NCBI GenBank assembly: GCA_937885015.1
Contig: CALAAS010000038.1
Location: 124,001 to 188,000, forward strand
Reading direction: 5' to 3'
Length of the DNA stretch: 64,000 bases
Origin: an uncultured Clostridium sp.
GTDB lineage: Bacteria; Bacillota; Clostridia; Lachnospirales; Lachnospiraceae
Part shown: piece by piece, positions 8,107-16,215 of the stretch
Numbering within the stretch: position 1 is the stretch's first letter
Layout: each line of letters opens with the position of its first letter
Translations under genes and position numbers: made by a program
Notes under the pieces: model-generated
Databases searched by the model: none
Told to the model about the DNA's origin: nothing
The model's input: only the letters and a program-made list of their open reading frames with translations

Positions 8107-8412
8107 TCACTGCCCCTTTACAGGCTCATAATAAGAAACGGTCAAATAATTGCCTGTATGAATCGTATCATCTATCAAACTGTTCATAAAGCGAAGTTCT
8201 CTTACATACTCCTCTCTGGATTTGCCGGAATTGGCTCTGTAGCGATCTGCAATGTTCCAAAGCGTATCGCCCTCTTCCAGACGGATGCTGGTATAATACT
8301 TTTGATATTGACTGCTGCTCTCCTCTGCCATAGCCTGCTTCAAATCATTTCCCAGGCAACCGGAAATTACCAGAACAGACAGAAGCGCCAAAAATATAAA
8401 ATTTTTTTTCAT
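8107..8412 (-). CDS. YneA-like LysM protein, SOS-induced division inhibitor candidate
   Basis: 101 residues from the ATG at 8412, just after GGGGGGAT; the longer in-frame ORF runs through the LexA boxes and is not used. An N-terminal hydrophobic segment ends in VISGC, possibly a lipobox, and a LysM domain (EEGDTLWNIADRYR ... LRFMNSL) follows. In Bacillus the divergent lexA neighbour YneA is a membrane LysM protein that delays division during the SOS response. Location, size and the LexA-box promoter support the same role here. Confidence 0.75.
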   Translation of the reverse strand: MKKNFIFLALLSVLVISGCLGNDLKQAMAEESSSQYQKYYTSIRLEEGDTLWNIADRYRANSGKSREEYVRELRFMNSLIDDTIHTGNYLTVSYYEPVKGQ

Positions 8413-8443
8413 ACGTATCCCCCCAAGAAAATCACCAGCTAAA

Positions 8444-8492
8444 CAAACATATGTTCTGACTGTATTATAATACCAGAACATATGTTTGTCAA
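8444..8492 (-). promoter_or_regulatory. Consensus promoter of the YneA-like gene with two LexA boxes
   Basis: On the minus strand TTGACA (8492-8487) and TATAAT (8469-8464) are spaced 17 bp. One LexA box, AGAACATATGTTTG (8475-8488), fills the spacer. A second, CAAACATATGTTCT (8444-8457), lies just past the -10. LexA bound there should block RNA polymerase. Confidence 0.8.
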
Positions 8493-8510
8493 CAACTTTT
8501 CTCAAAAAAC

Positions 8511-8550
8511 CGAACAAAGGTTTGCATTTTTTTCGAACGTATGTTACTAT
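8511..8550 (+). promoter_or_regulatory. lexA promoter with two LexA boxes
   Basis: TTGCAT (8522-8527) and TACTAT (8545-8550) are spaced 17 bp. CGAACAAAGGTTTG (8511-8524) overlaps the -35, and CGAACGTATGTTAC (8534-8547) sits in the spacer. Both fit the Gram-positive CGAAC-N4-GTTYG box, so autoregulation is expected. Confidence 0.75.
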
Positions 8551-8609
8551 ATATACAGCAGAAATCTACCGGTTTACTAAAAAACTGGATGGAAAAGGGA
8601 GGCTGATTT

Positions 8610-9227
8610 ATGGCACAGGGACATATTACAGATAAACAGAGAGAAATCCTTGAATATATAAAAGAATGTATTTTAAAAAAAGGCTATCCGCCGACGGTTC
8701 GTGAAATTTGCGAGACCGTATCGCTCAAATCCACCTCTTCAGTCCATTCTCATCTGGAGCAGCTGGAGAAAAACGGATATATCCGCCGGGATCCTACAAA
8801 ACCGCGTACCATTGAAATCGTCGATGATACCTTTAACCTGACACGACGCGAAATGGTAAATGTTCCATTGGTAGGCACAGTGGCTGCAGGGGTTCCAATC
8901 CTTGCGGAAGAAAACATTGAAAATTATTTTCCGATCCCGGCAGAGATGCTTCCGAATCAACAGACTTTTATGCTGACAGTTCGAGGCGACAGTATGATCG
9001 ACGCCGGCATTTTAAACGGGGATCGTGTTATCGTTGCTCAGGGAAATACCGCGGAAAATGGAGAGATCGTTGTGGCCTTGCTGGAGGATTCCGCCACAGT
9101 TAAGCGTTTTTATAAAGAAGACGGCTATTACCGGTTGCAGCCGGAGAATTCGGCCATGGAGCCGATTATTACACAAGATGTGCAAATTCTTGGAAAAGTC
9201 ATTGGTCTGTTCCGCCTTATGAGATAA
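8610..9227 (+). CDS. lexA: LexA repressor, SOS regulator
   Basis: 205 residues. The N-terminal winged helix (TDKQREILEYIKECILKKGYPPTVREI) binds SOS boxes. The C-terminal S24-type domain has the Ala93-Gly94 autocleavage bond in VAAGVP, the nucleophile Ser128 (RGDSMI) and the general base Lys165 (ATVKRF). RecA filaments trigger self-cleavage in this family. GGGAGG precedes the ATG. The divergent LysM gene and four LexA boxes in the gap confirm the assignment. Confidence 0.97.
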   Translation: MAQGHITDKQREILEYIKECILKKGYPPTVREICETVSLKSTSSVHSHLEQLEKNGYIRRDPTKPRTIEIVDDTFNLTRREMVNVPLVGTVAAGVPILAEENIENYFPIPAEMLPNQQTFMLTVRGDSMIDAGILNGDRVIVAQGNTAENGEIVVALLEDSATVKRFYKEDGYYRLQPENSAMEPIITQDVQILGKVIGLFRLMR

Positions 9228-9269
9228 TGCCATTCTTGGCTTGACTGCTAACTTCTAAAACTTTGAAAG

Positions 9270-9327
9270 AGCCTGCAATGTTTAAATTTCTGAAATGAAA
9301 CATTCTTTAAACATTGCAGGCTTTTTT
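9270..9327 (+). terminator. Rho-independent terminator after lexA
   Basis: The left arm begins AGCCTGCAATG at 9270 and the right arm ends CATTGCAGGCT at 9322. The 17-bp stem is perfect and is followed by a T run. It separates lexA from the convergent DUF554 gene. Confidence 0.9.
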
Positions 9328-9353
9328 CTACGATCTTTCCTGATTTGCCATGT

Positions 9354-10076
9354 TTAAGAAAACCAGGGGAAAAACGCTGCTGAAACGGCGAACGCCAGTC
9401 CGGGAAGCAAATTGGCAACCCGGATTTTCTGCTGAAACATCAAATTAATTCCCACACAGAAAATCATCATGGATCCGACCATGGACAGATTGGAAACAGC
9501 GTTTTCCTGAAGAACCGGTTCAATAAAACGGGCCAAAAGTGAGATACTTCCCTGAAAAACAGCCACTGGAAAGACAGAGAATATGCATCCCCTGCCCAAG
9601 GAGGAAGTCATCACAAACACAATAACAAAATCAAGGATTGCCTTTGTCGTCAGCGTTGAGCAGTCTCCAAATCCATCCTGAATAGCGCCGACCACAGCCA
9701 TGGCTCCGATACAGATTGTCATGGAGGTGTTGAGAAATCCATCCATAAATCGAACATCTCTACTGCTTCCGGATCGGATTTTCAGCCACTGACCAAACTC
9801 TTCTATTCTTTTTTCTATGTTCAGTCCCTCTCCTGCCAGTGCACCTGCGATCAGGGAGAAAATCATCATCATAGTTCCGCGGGACTTTAAAGCGCCGTGT
9901 TCCAGAACCAGCATCTTCTCCAATGTTCCTCCAATTCCCATAAACAAAACACAAAGGCCGCAGACCTGCATCAAAATAGACTGAAAACGACCCGGTAGGC
10001 CTTTTTTCAAAAAAAGCCCCAGTACTCCTCCTGATAAAATAGCAGCACAGTTGATTAAAGTTCCTGTTCCAGGCAT
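9354..10076 (-). CDS. DUF554 family membrane protein (YqgA/YdfK type)
   Basis: 240 residues with about seven hydrophobic segments. The start PGTGTLINCAAILSGGVLGL and the internal GMSxxIGAMAVVGAIQDG-like region (TICIGAMAVVGAIQDGFGD) are characteristic of DUF554, a transporter-like family of unknown substrate. It stands alone, with its own consensus promoter, between lexA and the rsfS operon. Confidence 0.85.
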   Translation of the reverse strand: MPGTGTLINCAAILSGGVLGLFLKKGLPGRFQSILMQVCGLCVLFMGIGGTLEKMLVLEHGALKSRGTMMMIFSLIAGALAGEGLNIEKRIEEFGQWLKIRSGSSRDVRFMDGFLNTSMTICIGAMAVVGAIQDGFGDCSTLTTKAILDFVIVFVMTSSLGRGCIFSVFPVAVFQGSISLLARFIEPVLQENAVSNLSMVGSMMIFCVGINLMFQQKIRVANLLPGLAFAVSAAFFPWFS

Positions 10077-10108
10077 GTCGGTCTCCTTTATTTACAATAA
10101 TCGTTTCA

Positions 10109-10137
10109 ATTATCACATGTATGAAAATAATTGTCAA
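10109..10137 (-). promoter_or_regulatory. Promoter of the DUF554 gene
   Basis: On the minus strand TTGACA (10137-10132) and GATAAT (10114-10109) are spaced 17 bp. The start codon follows ~30 nt after the -10, with AAGGAGA before it. Confidence 0.75.
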
Positions 10138-10187
10138 TAAAAAACAAACGATGAACGCCGCCACTCGAGAAGACTATTATTTTTAAA

Positions 10188-10218
10188 TTAGTTTACATAA
10201 TGTTTTTATGTAAACTAA
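10188..10218. repeat. 12-bp inverted repeat with Xer-arm-like halves
   Basis: TTAGTTTACATA (10188-10199) and TATGTAAACTAA (10207-10218) are perfect complements around 7 nt. Each half contains TTATGTAAACT or nearly so, the conserved XerD arm of Firmicutes dif sites. There is no T run suited to a terminator. See findings. Confidence 0.55.
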
Positions 10219-10223
10219 CCAAT

Positions 10224-10272
10224 CGCAGCGTTCTTTATTGCATAGGAAGTAATTTCCTATGCGATAAAAAAA
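10224..10272 (+). repeat. 49-bp intergenic palindromic repeat, copy 1
   Basis: The core is a 23-bp near-palindrome (10240-10262) built on GCATAGGAA and TTCCTATGC. It matches 37447-37495 in inverted orientation at about 45 of 49 positions, the core being identical. It lies just beyond the terminator of the rsfS operon. Confidence 0.8.
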
Positions 10273-10325
10273 CTGCAGCCAAAGTCCAGAACGTATGCTC
10301 TGGTCTTCGCTGCAGTTATATTTTT
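10265..10325 (-). terminator. Terminator of the rplU-to-rsfS operon
   Basis: AACTGCAGC and GCTGCAGTT form the outer stem and CCAGA/TCTGG an inner one. On the minus strand seven T follow, so it ends the ribosomal/Obg operon. A run ending TATATTTTT on the plus side could make it act in both directions. Confidence 0.85.
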
Positions 10326-10350
10326 CAGTATATGTTTGTTTTTCTCGAGT

Positions 10351-10704
10351 TTACAGATCTTCAATATGCTCAATCTTTTTCCCGTCTCTCCAGATTCGTT
10401 CCAAATCATAGAACAGGCGGTCTTCTCTGGAAAATACGTGAACAATCAAATCGCCATAATCCATCAAAATCCAGCCGGCAGTCTGGTAGCCTTCAATCTG
10501 TCTGCAGGGACAGCCGGCTTTTCCAAGCTCCTCCTCCACACTGTCCGCCATAGCCTGAACCTGGCTGGTGTTCTGTCCATTGGCAATAATAAAATAATCG
10601 GCCAGAACAGAAACCTCATGGATATCAATGATTTGGATATCCTCTCCTTTTTTTTCTTCCAGTGCCCTGACGGCGATTTTGGTTAGTTCCTTTGCATTCA
10701 GCAT
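10351..10704 (-). CDS. rsfS: Ribosomal silencing factor RsfS
   Basis: 117 residues, the usual size. RsfS (Iojap/YbeB) binds L14 on the large subunit and blocks subunit joining in starved cells. Typical features are KGEDIQIIDIHEVSVLADYFIIANG and GWILMDYGDLIVHVFSREDRLFYDLERIW. AAGGAGG lies before the ATG. Its first 80 bases overlap the tail of the yqeK gene, so the two are translationally linked. Confidence 0.93.
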   Translation of the reverse strand: MLNAKELTKIAVRALEEKKGEDIQIIDIHEVSVLADYFIIANGQNTSQVQAMADSVEEELGKAGCPCRQIEGYQTAGWILMDYGDLIVHVFSREDRLFYDLERIWRDGKKIEHIEDL

Positions 10705-11308
10705 GGTTCGATGTGTCCTCCTTTTTTGTTTGCTGATTCAGCACAGAATGGTAATACTCCCACGCCAGTTCCGTCATTTCGTCGGCTTTTACCCCCTGGA
10801 GTTTCAGATATTCCAGCGTCCCGCTCATGATCTCATATAAAGCCTGATCCAGGTTCTCAAATGCCAGTCGGCGAAGAGCCAAAAGATTGGGGGCCCGATC
10901 CCGTCTTGGTTCAATATAATCTGCCACGTAAAGAATCTTCTCAAGAAGAGACATTTCCGGTTTTCCCGTGGTATGGCAGGAAATGGCAGAAAGTACATCC
11001 GGATCGGTAATCCCATATTTATGCTCCGCCAGAAATGCTCCCAGCTTGGCATGCACCACCGGCGGTGTCTCCCGCTCGCTGGCAGTTAATAGAACGCCTT
11101 TCTCATCACATTTCGCCACAATGCACCCGTCGCTGTAGCGTTTTGCACAGTCATGAAGCAAACCCGCCAGCTCTGCCTGGTCCAGATCACCGCCGTAACG
11201 CATCGCCAGCGCCATACAGGTATAAGAAACTCCCAGCGTGTGTTCATAGCGGGACGGACTTAGCTTTTTTTTCAGATGCTTTCGTATTTCAGGAATTTTG
11301 CTGTCCAT
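10625..11308 (-). CDS. yqeK: YqeK-like HD-domain Ap4A hydrolase
   Basis: 227 residues. HD-domain ligands are visible (RYEHTLGVSYTCMALA, LLHDCAKRY, VHAKLGAFLA, SCHTTGKPEMS). The family cleaves diadenosine tetraphosphate symmetrically. The normal domain ends near residue 195; the remaining ~30 basic residues (QNRRQGTGRKKRRGY) are read over the start of rsfS in another frame. The nadD-yqeK-rsfS order is conserved in Firmicutes. Confidence 0.88.
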   Translation of the reverse strand: MDSKIPEIRKHLKKKLSPSRYEHTLGVSYTCMALAMRYGGDLDQAELAGLLHDCAKRYSDGCIVAKCDEKGVLLTASERETPPVVHAKLGAFLAEHKYGITDPDVLSAISCHTTGKPEMSLLEKILYVADYIEPRRDRAPNLLALRRLAFENLDQALYEIMSGTLEYLKLQGVKADEMTELAWEYYHSVLNQQTKKEDTSNHAECKGTNQNRRQGTGRKKRRGYPNH

Positions 11309-11325
11309 ATTCCCCTCGTTTTCTT

Positions 11326-11952
11326 TTATAAAATCTCCGTGCTCTCTTCATAGAGGGCGTGAGATCTGATATACTCTGTTACTTCGGCCGGAAGAAACTC
11401 TGCCACAGAATCGCCCTGTTTCAGGCGTCTTCGAATTTCAACAGAAGAAACATCCATTTCCCTGCAATGCAGCCGCAGAATACGGGCTCCGTACGTTTCC
11501 TCCAAATACCGGATCTGTTCTTCCAGAGACCGGTTCCGAGTTCCGCTTTCCCGTCTGGCTGCCATAAAGGGAACTGCTTTCAGTACATACTCGGGATGGT
11601 ACCATTTCTCGATATCGAAAACAGAATCCGCGCCTACAATAAAAGAGAAGGATATACCAGGATAAGCCTCCTTCAAAAGACGCAGCGTATCTGCTGTATA
11701 AGTGTTCCCTCCATTCCGGCAAAGTTCAAATTCAGAAAGAGAAAAATAGGGAAATGGGCGGATCGCCGCCCGGATCATGGCACATCGGTCTTCCTCCGGT
11801 GTAATGGTGTGATCCTTCTTATGGGGAGGTGTTTTAGAGGGCATATACCAGACGCAGTCCAACCCGTATTCCTCATAGGCCTGTTTCCCAAGCATCAGGT
11901 GTCCTCTGTGAATCGGATCAAAGGTTCCTCCCATAATTCCGATCTTTTTCAT
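11326..11952 (-). CDS. nadD: Nicotinate-nucleotide adenylyltransferase
   Basis: 208 residues from the ATG at 11952, 10 nt after AGGAG. The nucleotidyltransferase signature GGTFDPIHRGHL opens the protein and a late SSVEIRRRL motif binds the phosphates. It makes NaAD from NaMN and ATP in NAD synthesis. The neighbours yhbY, yqeK and rsfS are the usual ones. Confidence 0.95.
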   Translation of the reverse strand: MKKIGIMGGTFDPIHRGHLMLGKQAYEEYGLDCVWYMPSKTPPHKKDHTITPEEDRCAMIRAAIRPFPYFSLSEFELCRNGGNTYTADTLRLLKEAYPGISFSFIVGADSVFDIEKWYHPEYVLKAVPFMAARRESGTRNRSLEEQIRYLEETYGARILRLHCREMDVSSVEIRRRLKQGDSVAEFLPAEVTEYIRSHALYEESTEIL

Positions 11953-12049
11953 ATCTATGAAACTCCTCTCCCTGCCTTTCCGATAAAATTCGCCACTGTA
12001 ACGAAACAATTTTCCTTCGGCAAAGTAATCTTATTTTTCCATAACACGT

Positions 12050-12349
12050 TTATTTTGGCAAAACGATTTTTCGCTTTTTCTCGTCCTTTGCCTCCCGGTA
12101 GAGGACAATTTTTTTTCCGATTACCTGTACAACCTCTGCATGGGTTCGCTCCGCCAGCATTGCTGCCAGCTGGTTTCCATCATCTATACAGTTTTTCAGG
12201 ATATTTATCTTAATCAGCTCCCGCGCTTCCAGGGCCTCTGCCACTGCAGCCGTCAACTCCGGAGTCAGGCTGGATTTTCCAATCTGGAAAATCGGTTCCA
12301 TGGTCATGGCGAGACTTTTTAAATATGCTCTCTGTTTACTTGTCATCAT
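12050..12349 (-). CDS. yhbY: YhbY-type CRM-domain ribosome assembly protein
   Basis: 99 residues with a single CRM (KH-like) domain: the family start TSKQRAYLKSLA and EALEARELIKINILKNC, with VIGKKIVLYRE near the end. YhbY associates with pre-50S particles. It lies between obg and nadD as in many Firmicutes. Two adjacent ATG codons leave the start uncertain by one residue. Confidence 0.92.
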   Translation of the reverse strand: MMTSKQRAYLKSLAMTMEPIFQIGKSSLTPELTAAVAEALEARELIKINILKNCIDDGNQLAAMLAERTHAEVVQVIGKKIVLYREAKDEKKRKIVLPK

Positions 12350-12422
12350 TTCTCTCCGATTTTTATCTTCAAGGCCATTCAGGCTGGCATCCCTTCCCGA
12401 ATGGCTTTATTTTATTTGTAAT

Positions 12423-13706
12423 TTATTTGTAATAGTCAAACTCCAGGCCATACATCCGAACGGTATCGCCCTCTTCGATTCCGGCCTCTTCCAGGTCCGC
12501 AAGAATGCCGCTGTCTTTCAGGAACTTCTGGAAAAACTGGAATCCTTTTTCAGAATCCAGATTGGTATATCCAAGCATCTTTTCAATCTTCGGACCTTCT
12601 ACCACAAAGATTCCGTCTGGTGTGTGTTCTACCGTATAGGGCAGATTTTCCGCCTGGTATTCGTATTCAAATTCCCTCTCAAATACGACAGGACTTCGAT
12701 CTACTGTTTTCAGCAGATCATTGACATAATAGAGAAGCTCCCTGACTCCCTGGCCAGTTACGGCAGAAATCGGAATTACCCGGATTCCCTCCGGCTCAAA
12801 AGCAGCCTTCAGCCGTTCCAGGGGATTTTCCTCCTCCCCGTCATAGATTGCATCCACCTTGTTGGCCGCAATGACCTGTGGACGGTCCAGCAGGGCAGGA
12901 TTATAGGCCGCCAGCTCTGCGTTGATTGTACGGATATCCTCCACCGGGTCACGCCCCTCCGTGGATGCCGCATCCACCATGTGAATCAGTACTTTTGTGC
13001 GTTCGATATGGCGCAAAAAATCGTGACCAAGTCCTACACCCTGAGCCGCACCCTCAATCAGACCGGGGATATCCGCCATGACAAACCCCTGGCTGCCGTC
13101 CAGATCCACAACGCCCAGATGCGGGTTTAAAGTCGTAAAATGGTAATTGGCAATCTTAGGGCGTGCATTGGATACTCGGGAAAGCAGCGTGGACTTTCCT
13201 ACATTGGGAAACCCAACCAGTCCCACATCGGCAATAACCTTTAATTCCAGCTGAACCCAGAGTTCCTGTGCCGGCTGACCGGGCTGGGCATACTTGGGTA
13301 CCTGCATGGTGGACGTAGCAAAATGCATGTTGCCGAGTCCGCCTTTTCCGCCCCGCAGAATAACCTCCCGGCGGTTTTCGCCGGACATATCAGCAATTAC
13401 CTTGCCGGATTCAAACTCTTTAATGACCGTCCCCTCTGGAACGCGAATCACAAGATCCTCGCCGTCTGCACCGTGGCAGCGGCGCTTTCCGCCGGACTGA
13501 CCGTCTCCGGCCGCATATTTTCGCACATGACGAAAATCAGTCAGCGTATTCAGGCCATCATCCACCTCAAAAATGATATCTCCGCCCTTTCCACCGTCTC
13601 CGCCGTCAGGACCTCCAGCCGCAACGTAGAGCTCGCGGCGGAAACTGACATGGCCGTCTCCGCCCTTTCCGGAACGGATAAAAACTTTTGCGTTATCGGC
13701 AAACAT
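12423..13706 (-). CDS. obg: GTPase Obg, ribosome assembly and stress
   Basis: 427 residues. The glycine-rich Obg fold fills residues 1-158 (SGKGGDGHVSFRRE, GGPDGGDGGKGGD). The G domain has GFPNVGKST, DIPGLIEGA and NKVD. A C-terminal OCT domain (about 345-425) ends in the usual YGLEFDYYK. Obg aids 50S maturation and, in spore formers, sporulation signalling. AAGGAGG precedes the ATG; the gene follows rpmA as in most Firmicutes. Confidence 0.97.
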   Translation of the reverse strand: MFADNAKVFIRSGKGGDGHVSFRRELYVAAGGPDGGDGGKGGDIIFEVDDGLNTLTDFRHVRKYAAGDGQSGGKRRCHGADGEDLVIRVPEGTVIKEFESGKVIADMSGENRREVILRGGKGGLGNMHFATSTMQVPKYAQPGQPAQELWVQLELKVIADVGLVGFPNVGKSTLLSRVSNARPKIANYHFTTLNPHLGVVDLDGSQGFVMADIPGLIEGAAQGVGLGHDFLRHIERTKVLIHMVDAASTEGRDPVEDIRTINAELAAYNPALLDRPQVIAANKVDAIYDGEEENPLERLKAAFEPEGIRVIPISAVTGQGVRELLYYVNDLLKTVDRSPVVFEREFEYEYQAENLPYTVEHTPDGIFVVEGPKIEKMLGYTNLDSEKGFQFFQKFLKDSGILADLEEAGIEEGDTVRMYGLEFDYYK

Positions 13707-13760
13707 AAATCCTCCTTAATACAAATGGGGCCCCATACCATGTATGGAGCCCTGAAATAA

Positions 13761-14051
13761 TTATTCGTTAATTGCTCTCGGGTAAACAGAAACCTGCTTT
13801 CTGTCTCTGCCCTTTCTCTCAAACTTTACGACACCGTCAACCTTAGCGAATAATGTATCATCTCCACCGCGGCCTACGTTCACACCAGGATGAATCTTGG
13901 TCCCGCGCTGTCTGTAAAGAATGTTGCCAGCTAATACGAACTGTCCGTCTGCACGTTTTGCGCCAAGTCTCTTGGACTCGGAATCACGGCCGTTCTTCGT
14001 AGAACCAACACCCTTTTTATGAGCGAATAACTGAAGGTTCATTTTAAACAT
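13761..14051 (-). CDS. rpmA: Ribosomal protein bL27 with a cleavable N-terminal extension
   Basis: 96 residues. The N-terminus is FKMNLQLFAHKKGVGS: Firmicutes bL27 carries a short extension ending in NLQLF that the protease Prp removes to expose AHKKG, which reaches the peptidyl-transferase centre. The prp gene lies directly upstream. GGAGG precedes the chosen ATG; an in-frame ATG three codons later is the alternative. Confidence 0.96.
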   Translation of the reverse strand: MFKMNLQLFAHKKGVGSTKNGRDSESKRLGAKRADGQFVLAGNILYRQRGTKIHPGVNVGRGGDDTLFAKVDGVVKFERKGRDRKQVSVYPRAINE

Positions 14052-14054
14052 GAG

Positions 14055-14384
14055 TTACACCTCCCTAAATCGAATTTGCATGTATTCTTCCCCATAGCTC
14101 TCTGCAATGCCGGATAAACCAAGCAAAAGAGAATCCATCAGGAGTTTTGATTCCGGACTGATCTCCCCGGTAAACCGAAAGGAAAAGGCACCCGTTTTCT
14201 CATCTGCACTGCCATCAAAACCGTCTTCCGTAAAAGCTTCCACAGAATTGGCCATATTGATCGTCAGCGCCGATACGGCGGCACAGACAATGTCTTTGCC
14301 ATACTCGTCATATTCGGCATGTCCCTTTATCTCGATTTCCGTGGTATTCCCCTCAGAATCGGAGTATACGTCTACTTGAATCAT
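14055..14384 (-). CDS. prp: Ribosomal-processing cysteine protease Prp
   Basis: 109 residues. The active-site pair His22 (KGHAEY) and Cys34 (DIVCAAVSAL) matches the numbering known for the Staphylococcus enzyme. Prp cleaves the bL27 extension, an essential step in that species. It lies between rplU and rpmA, its usual place. No clear ribosome binding site precedes the ATG, which starts 7 nt after the rplU stop, so coupling is likely. Confidence 0.93.
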   Translation of the reverse strand: MIQVDVYSDSEGNTTEIEIKGHAEYDEYGKDIVCAAVSALTINMANSVEAFTEDGFDGSADEKTGAFSFRFTGEISPESKLLMDSLLLGLSGIAESYGEEYMQIRFREV

Positions 14385-14390
14385 AGCTGA

Positions 14391-14699
14391 TTAAGCGTTG
14401 ATCTTGTCGATCTTAACTTCCGTAAAGAGCTGTCTGTGGCCGTTCTTTTTGTGATAGCCTGTTTTGCTCTTGTACTTGTAAACGATAACTTTTTTGCCTT
14501 TGCCTTCTTTTACGACAGTAGCAGAAACGCTTGCGCCTTCTACGGTCGGGCATCCGATCTTCATCTCGCCGTTATTTACAGCTAAAACCTGATCGAAGGT
14601 AACGGCTTCACCTGCAGCTGCGCCGAGTCTCTCAACTTTGATTACATCGCCCTCGGCAACCTTGTACTGCTTACCACCCGTTGCAATAATCGCGTACAT
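14391..14699 (-). CDS. rplU: Ribosomal protein bL21
   Basis: 102 residues from the ATG at 14699 (MYAIIATGGKQYKV), placed 8 nt after AGGAGG; a GTG three codons upstream would overlap that site and is rejected. The C-terminal YKSKTGYHKKNGHRQ is typical of bL21. It is the first gene of the rplU-prp-rpmA-obg-yhbY-nadD-yqeK-rsfS run. Confidence 0.97.
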   Translation of the reverse strand: MYAIIATGGKQYKVAEGDVIKVERLGAAAGEAVTFDQVLAVNNGEMKIGCPTVEGASVSATVVKEGKGKKVIVYKYKSKTGYHKKNGHRQLFTEVKIDKINA

Positions 14700-14776
14700 C
14701 GATGGCACCTCCTATTATCATTACTCGCCAGCTTCGGCGGCATTGCGCACTTATAGCCTCGCTGTGCGGCATACTT
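14700..14776 (-). ncRNA. Probable L21 leader of the rplU mRNA
   Basis: The ~75-nt untranslated leader between the promoter and rplU is GC-rich with nested pairing: CGCAC with GTGCG, and CGCC with GGCG around GAAGCT near the end. Firmicutes rplU mRNAs often carry a conserved autoregulatory leader. The match was not checked against a covariance model. Confidence 0.45.
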
Positions 14777-14780
14777 CATT

Positions 14781-14809
14781 ATACTAACACCATTAAACCG
14801 GCTTGTCAA
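14781..14809 (-). promoter_or_regulatory. Promoter of the rplU operon
   Basis: On the minus strand TTGACA (14809-14804) is followed after 17 bp by TAGTAT (14786-14781). A TATAAT overlaps this -10, shifted by 3 bp. It reads into the L21 leader. Confidence 0.7.
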
Positions 14810-14842
14810 CTATTTTTTTATGGATTTTCCCCTGTCCGGCCA

Positions 14843-16204
14843 TTACAGAAAAATATATTTTAAGACAAAAAGTACGGCCAAAACGTACATCAAAGGCGCA
14901 ACTTTTTTTCCTTTTCCGGATGCTGCATTCAGAATCACATAGGAAATGATTCCAATGGAAATTCCCTCTGAAATACTGTAAAACAGCGGCATGGCAATGA
15001 TCGCCAGGTAAGCCGGAATTGCCTCCGTCAAATGTTCGTCATCAAACCGGATTTCCGTAACCGTTCCCACCATCAGAAATCCTACCATGATAAGAGCCGG
15101 AGCCGTAGCAAAGGAAGGGATTGCTGTAAAAATAGGAGCAAACAGAGTGGAAAGCAAAAACAAAACACCCGTTACGAGAGCCGTCAAACCGGTACGTCCG
15201 CCCACTGCCACGCCAGATGCTGACTCCACAAAAGTTGTTGTGGTGGAAGTACCAAGGACTGCACCGGCTGAAGTGGCGATGGCATCTGACAGAAGCGCCG
15301 GACGGATACGCGGCAGGCGGCCGTCTTTATCCAGCATATCTGCCTTCGTCGCGACGCCGATCAGCGTTCCCAGTGTATCAAAAATATCCACAAACAGAAA
15401 AGAAAATACAACAACCACAAAATTCAGGATTCCGATTTCCTGTAAATTTACCTGAAAGCATTTGCCAAAGGTTTCGCCAAGCCGACTGAAATCGGTCATC
15501 TCCATGGCCGGAAACAGACTGTAAAAACCATTTGCCGCATCCGGCGTATAAATTCCCGTTACCTGGCAGAGCATGCCAATCATCCAAGTAGCAAGAATAC
15601 CAAATAAAATGGCGCCTTTAACCCGGTAAATATACAGAATCGCCGTAATAAACAGACCGATCAGGGCCAGAAGGGCACAGATTCCGGAGGTGTGGAAATT
15701 CTCCGTAAAGCTTGTAATTGTAACAAGCGTAGAAGCATCCACAGCCAACCCCGCATTCTGAAGACCGATAAAGGCAATAAACAGGCCAATTCCAACGGAA
15801 ACGCCTTTTTTCAGTGTCAGGGGAATCGCATTGAAAATTGCCTCCCGTACATTCGTCAAAGACAAAACAATAAAAACAAGTCCCTCTACAAACACAGCCA
15901 GAAGTGCCACATGCCAGCTGTATCCGTATCCGGCTACCACGGTATATGCCATATAGGCGTTAAGTCCCATTCCGGCCGACAGAGCAAACGGAAGGTTCGC
16001 CATGAATGCCATACACAGAGTTCCCAGGAAAGACGCCAGCGCTGTAGCCAGAAGGACCGCTGTGGGGTCCATACCAGTGGAGCCAAGAATACTCGGGTTT
16101 ACGGCCAGAATATAGGCCATGGTCATAAAGGTTGTAATTCCCGCCATGACTTCCGTCCGGACGGTTGTTTTATTTTCTGATAAATGAAATAGATTTTCCA
16201 GCAT
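14843..16204 (-). CDS. NCS2 (AzgA-type) purine permease
   Basis: 453 residues, about 12-13 hydrophobic segments. The start ENKTTVRTEVMAGITTFMTMAYILAVNPSIL and the GTSTTTTFVESASGVAVGGRTGLTA motif are characteristic of AzgA/PbuG-like hypoxanthine/guanine/adenine transporters. It begins 11 nt after the RNase G-type gene, with AAGGAG in the gap, so it is likely in that operon. No purine riboswitch is present, as the gap is too short. Confidence 0.87.
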   Translation of the reverse strand: MLENLFHLSENKTTVRTEVMAGITTFMTMAYILAVNPSILGSTGMDPTAVLLATALASFLGTLCMAFMANLPFALSAGMGLNAYMAYTVVAGYGYSWHVALLAVFVEGLVFIVLSLTNVREAIFNAIPLTLKKGVSVGIGLFIAFIGLQNAGLAVDASTLVTITSFTENFHTSGICALLALIGLFITAILYIYRVKGAILFGILATWMIGMLCQVTGIYTPDAANGFYSLFPAMEMTDFSRLGETFGKCFQVNLQEIGILNFVVVVFSFLFVDIFDTLGTLIGVATKADMLDKDGRLPRIRPALLSDAIATSAGAVLGTSTTTTFVESASGVAVGGRTGLTALVTGVLFLLSTLFAPIFTAIPSFATAPALIMVGFLMVGTVTEIRFDDEHLTEAIPAYLAIIAMPLFYSISEGISIGIISYVILNAASGKGKKVAPLMYVLAVLFVLKYIFL

Positions 16205-16215
16205 CGTATATCTCC

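Noticed and set aside
14700..14708. Upstream GTG start for rplU
   Set aside because: It overlaps the AGGAGG ribosome binding site, whereas the ATG at 14699 is well spaced.
16205..16215. Purine riboswitch for the NCS2 permease
   Set aside because: Only 11 nt separate it from the upstream gene, too short for an aptamer.
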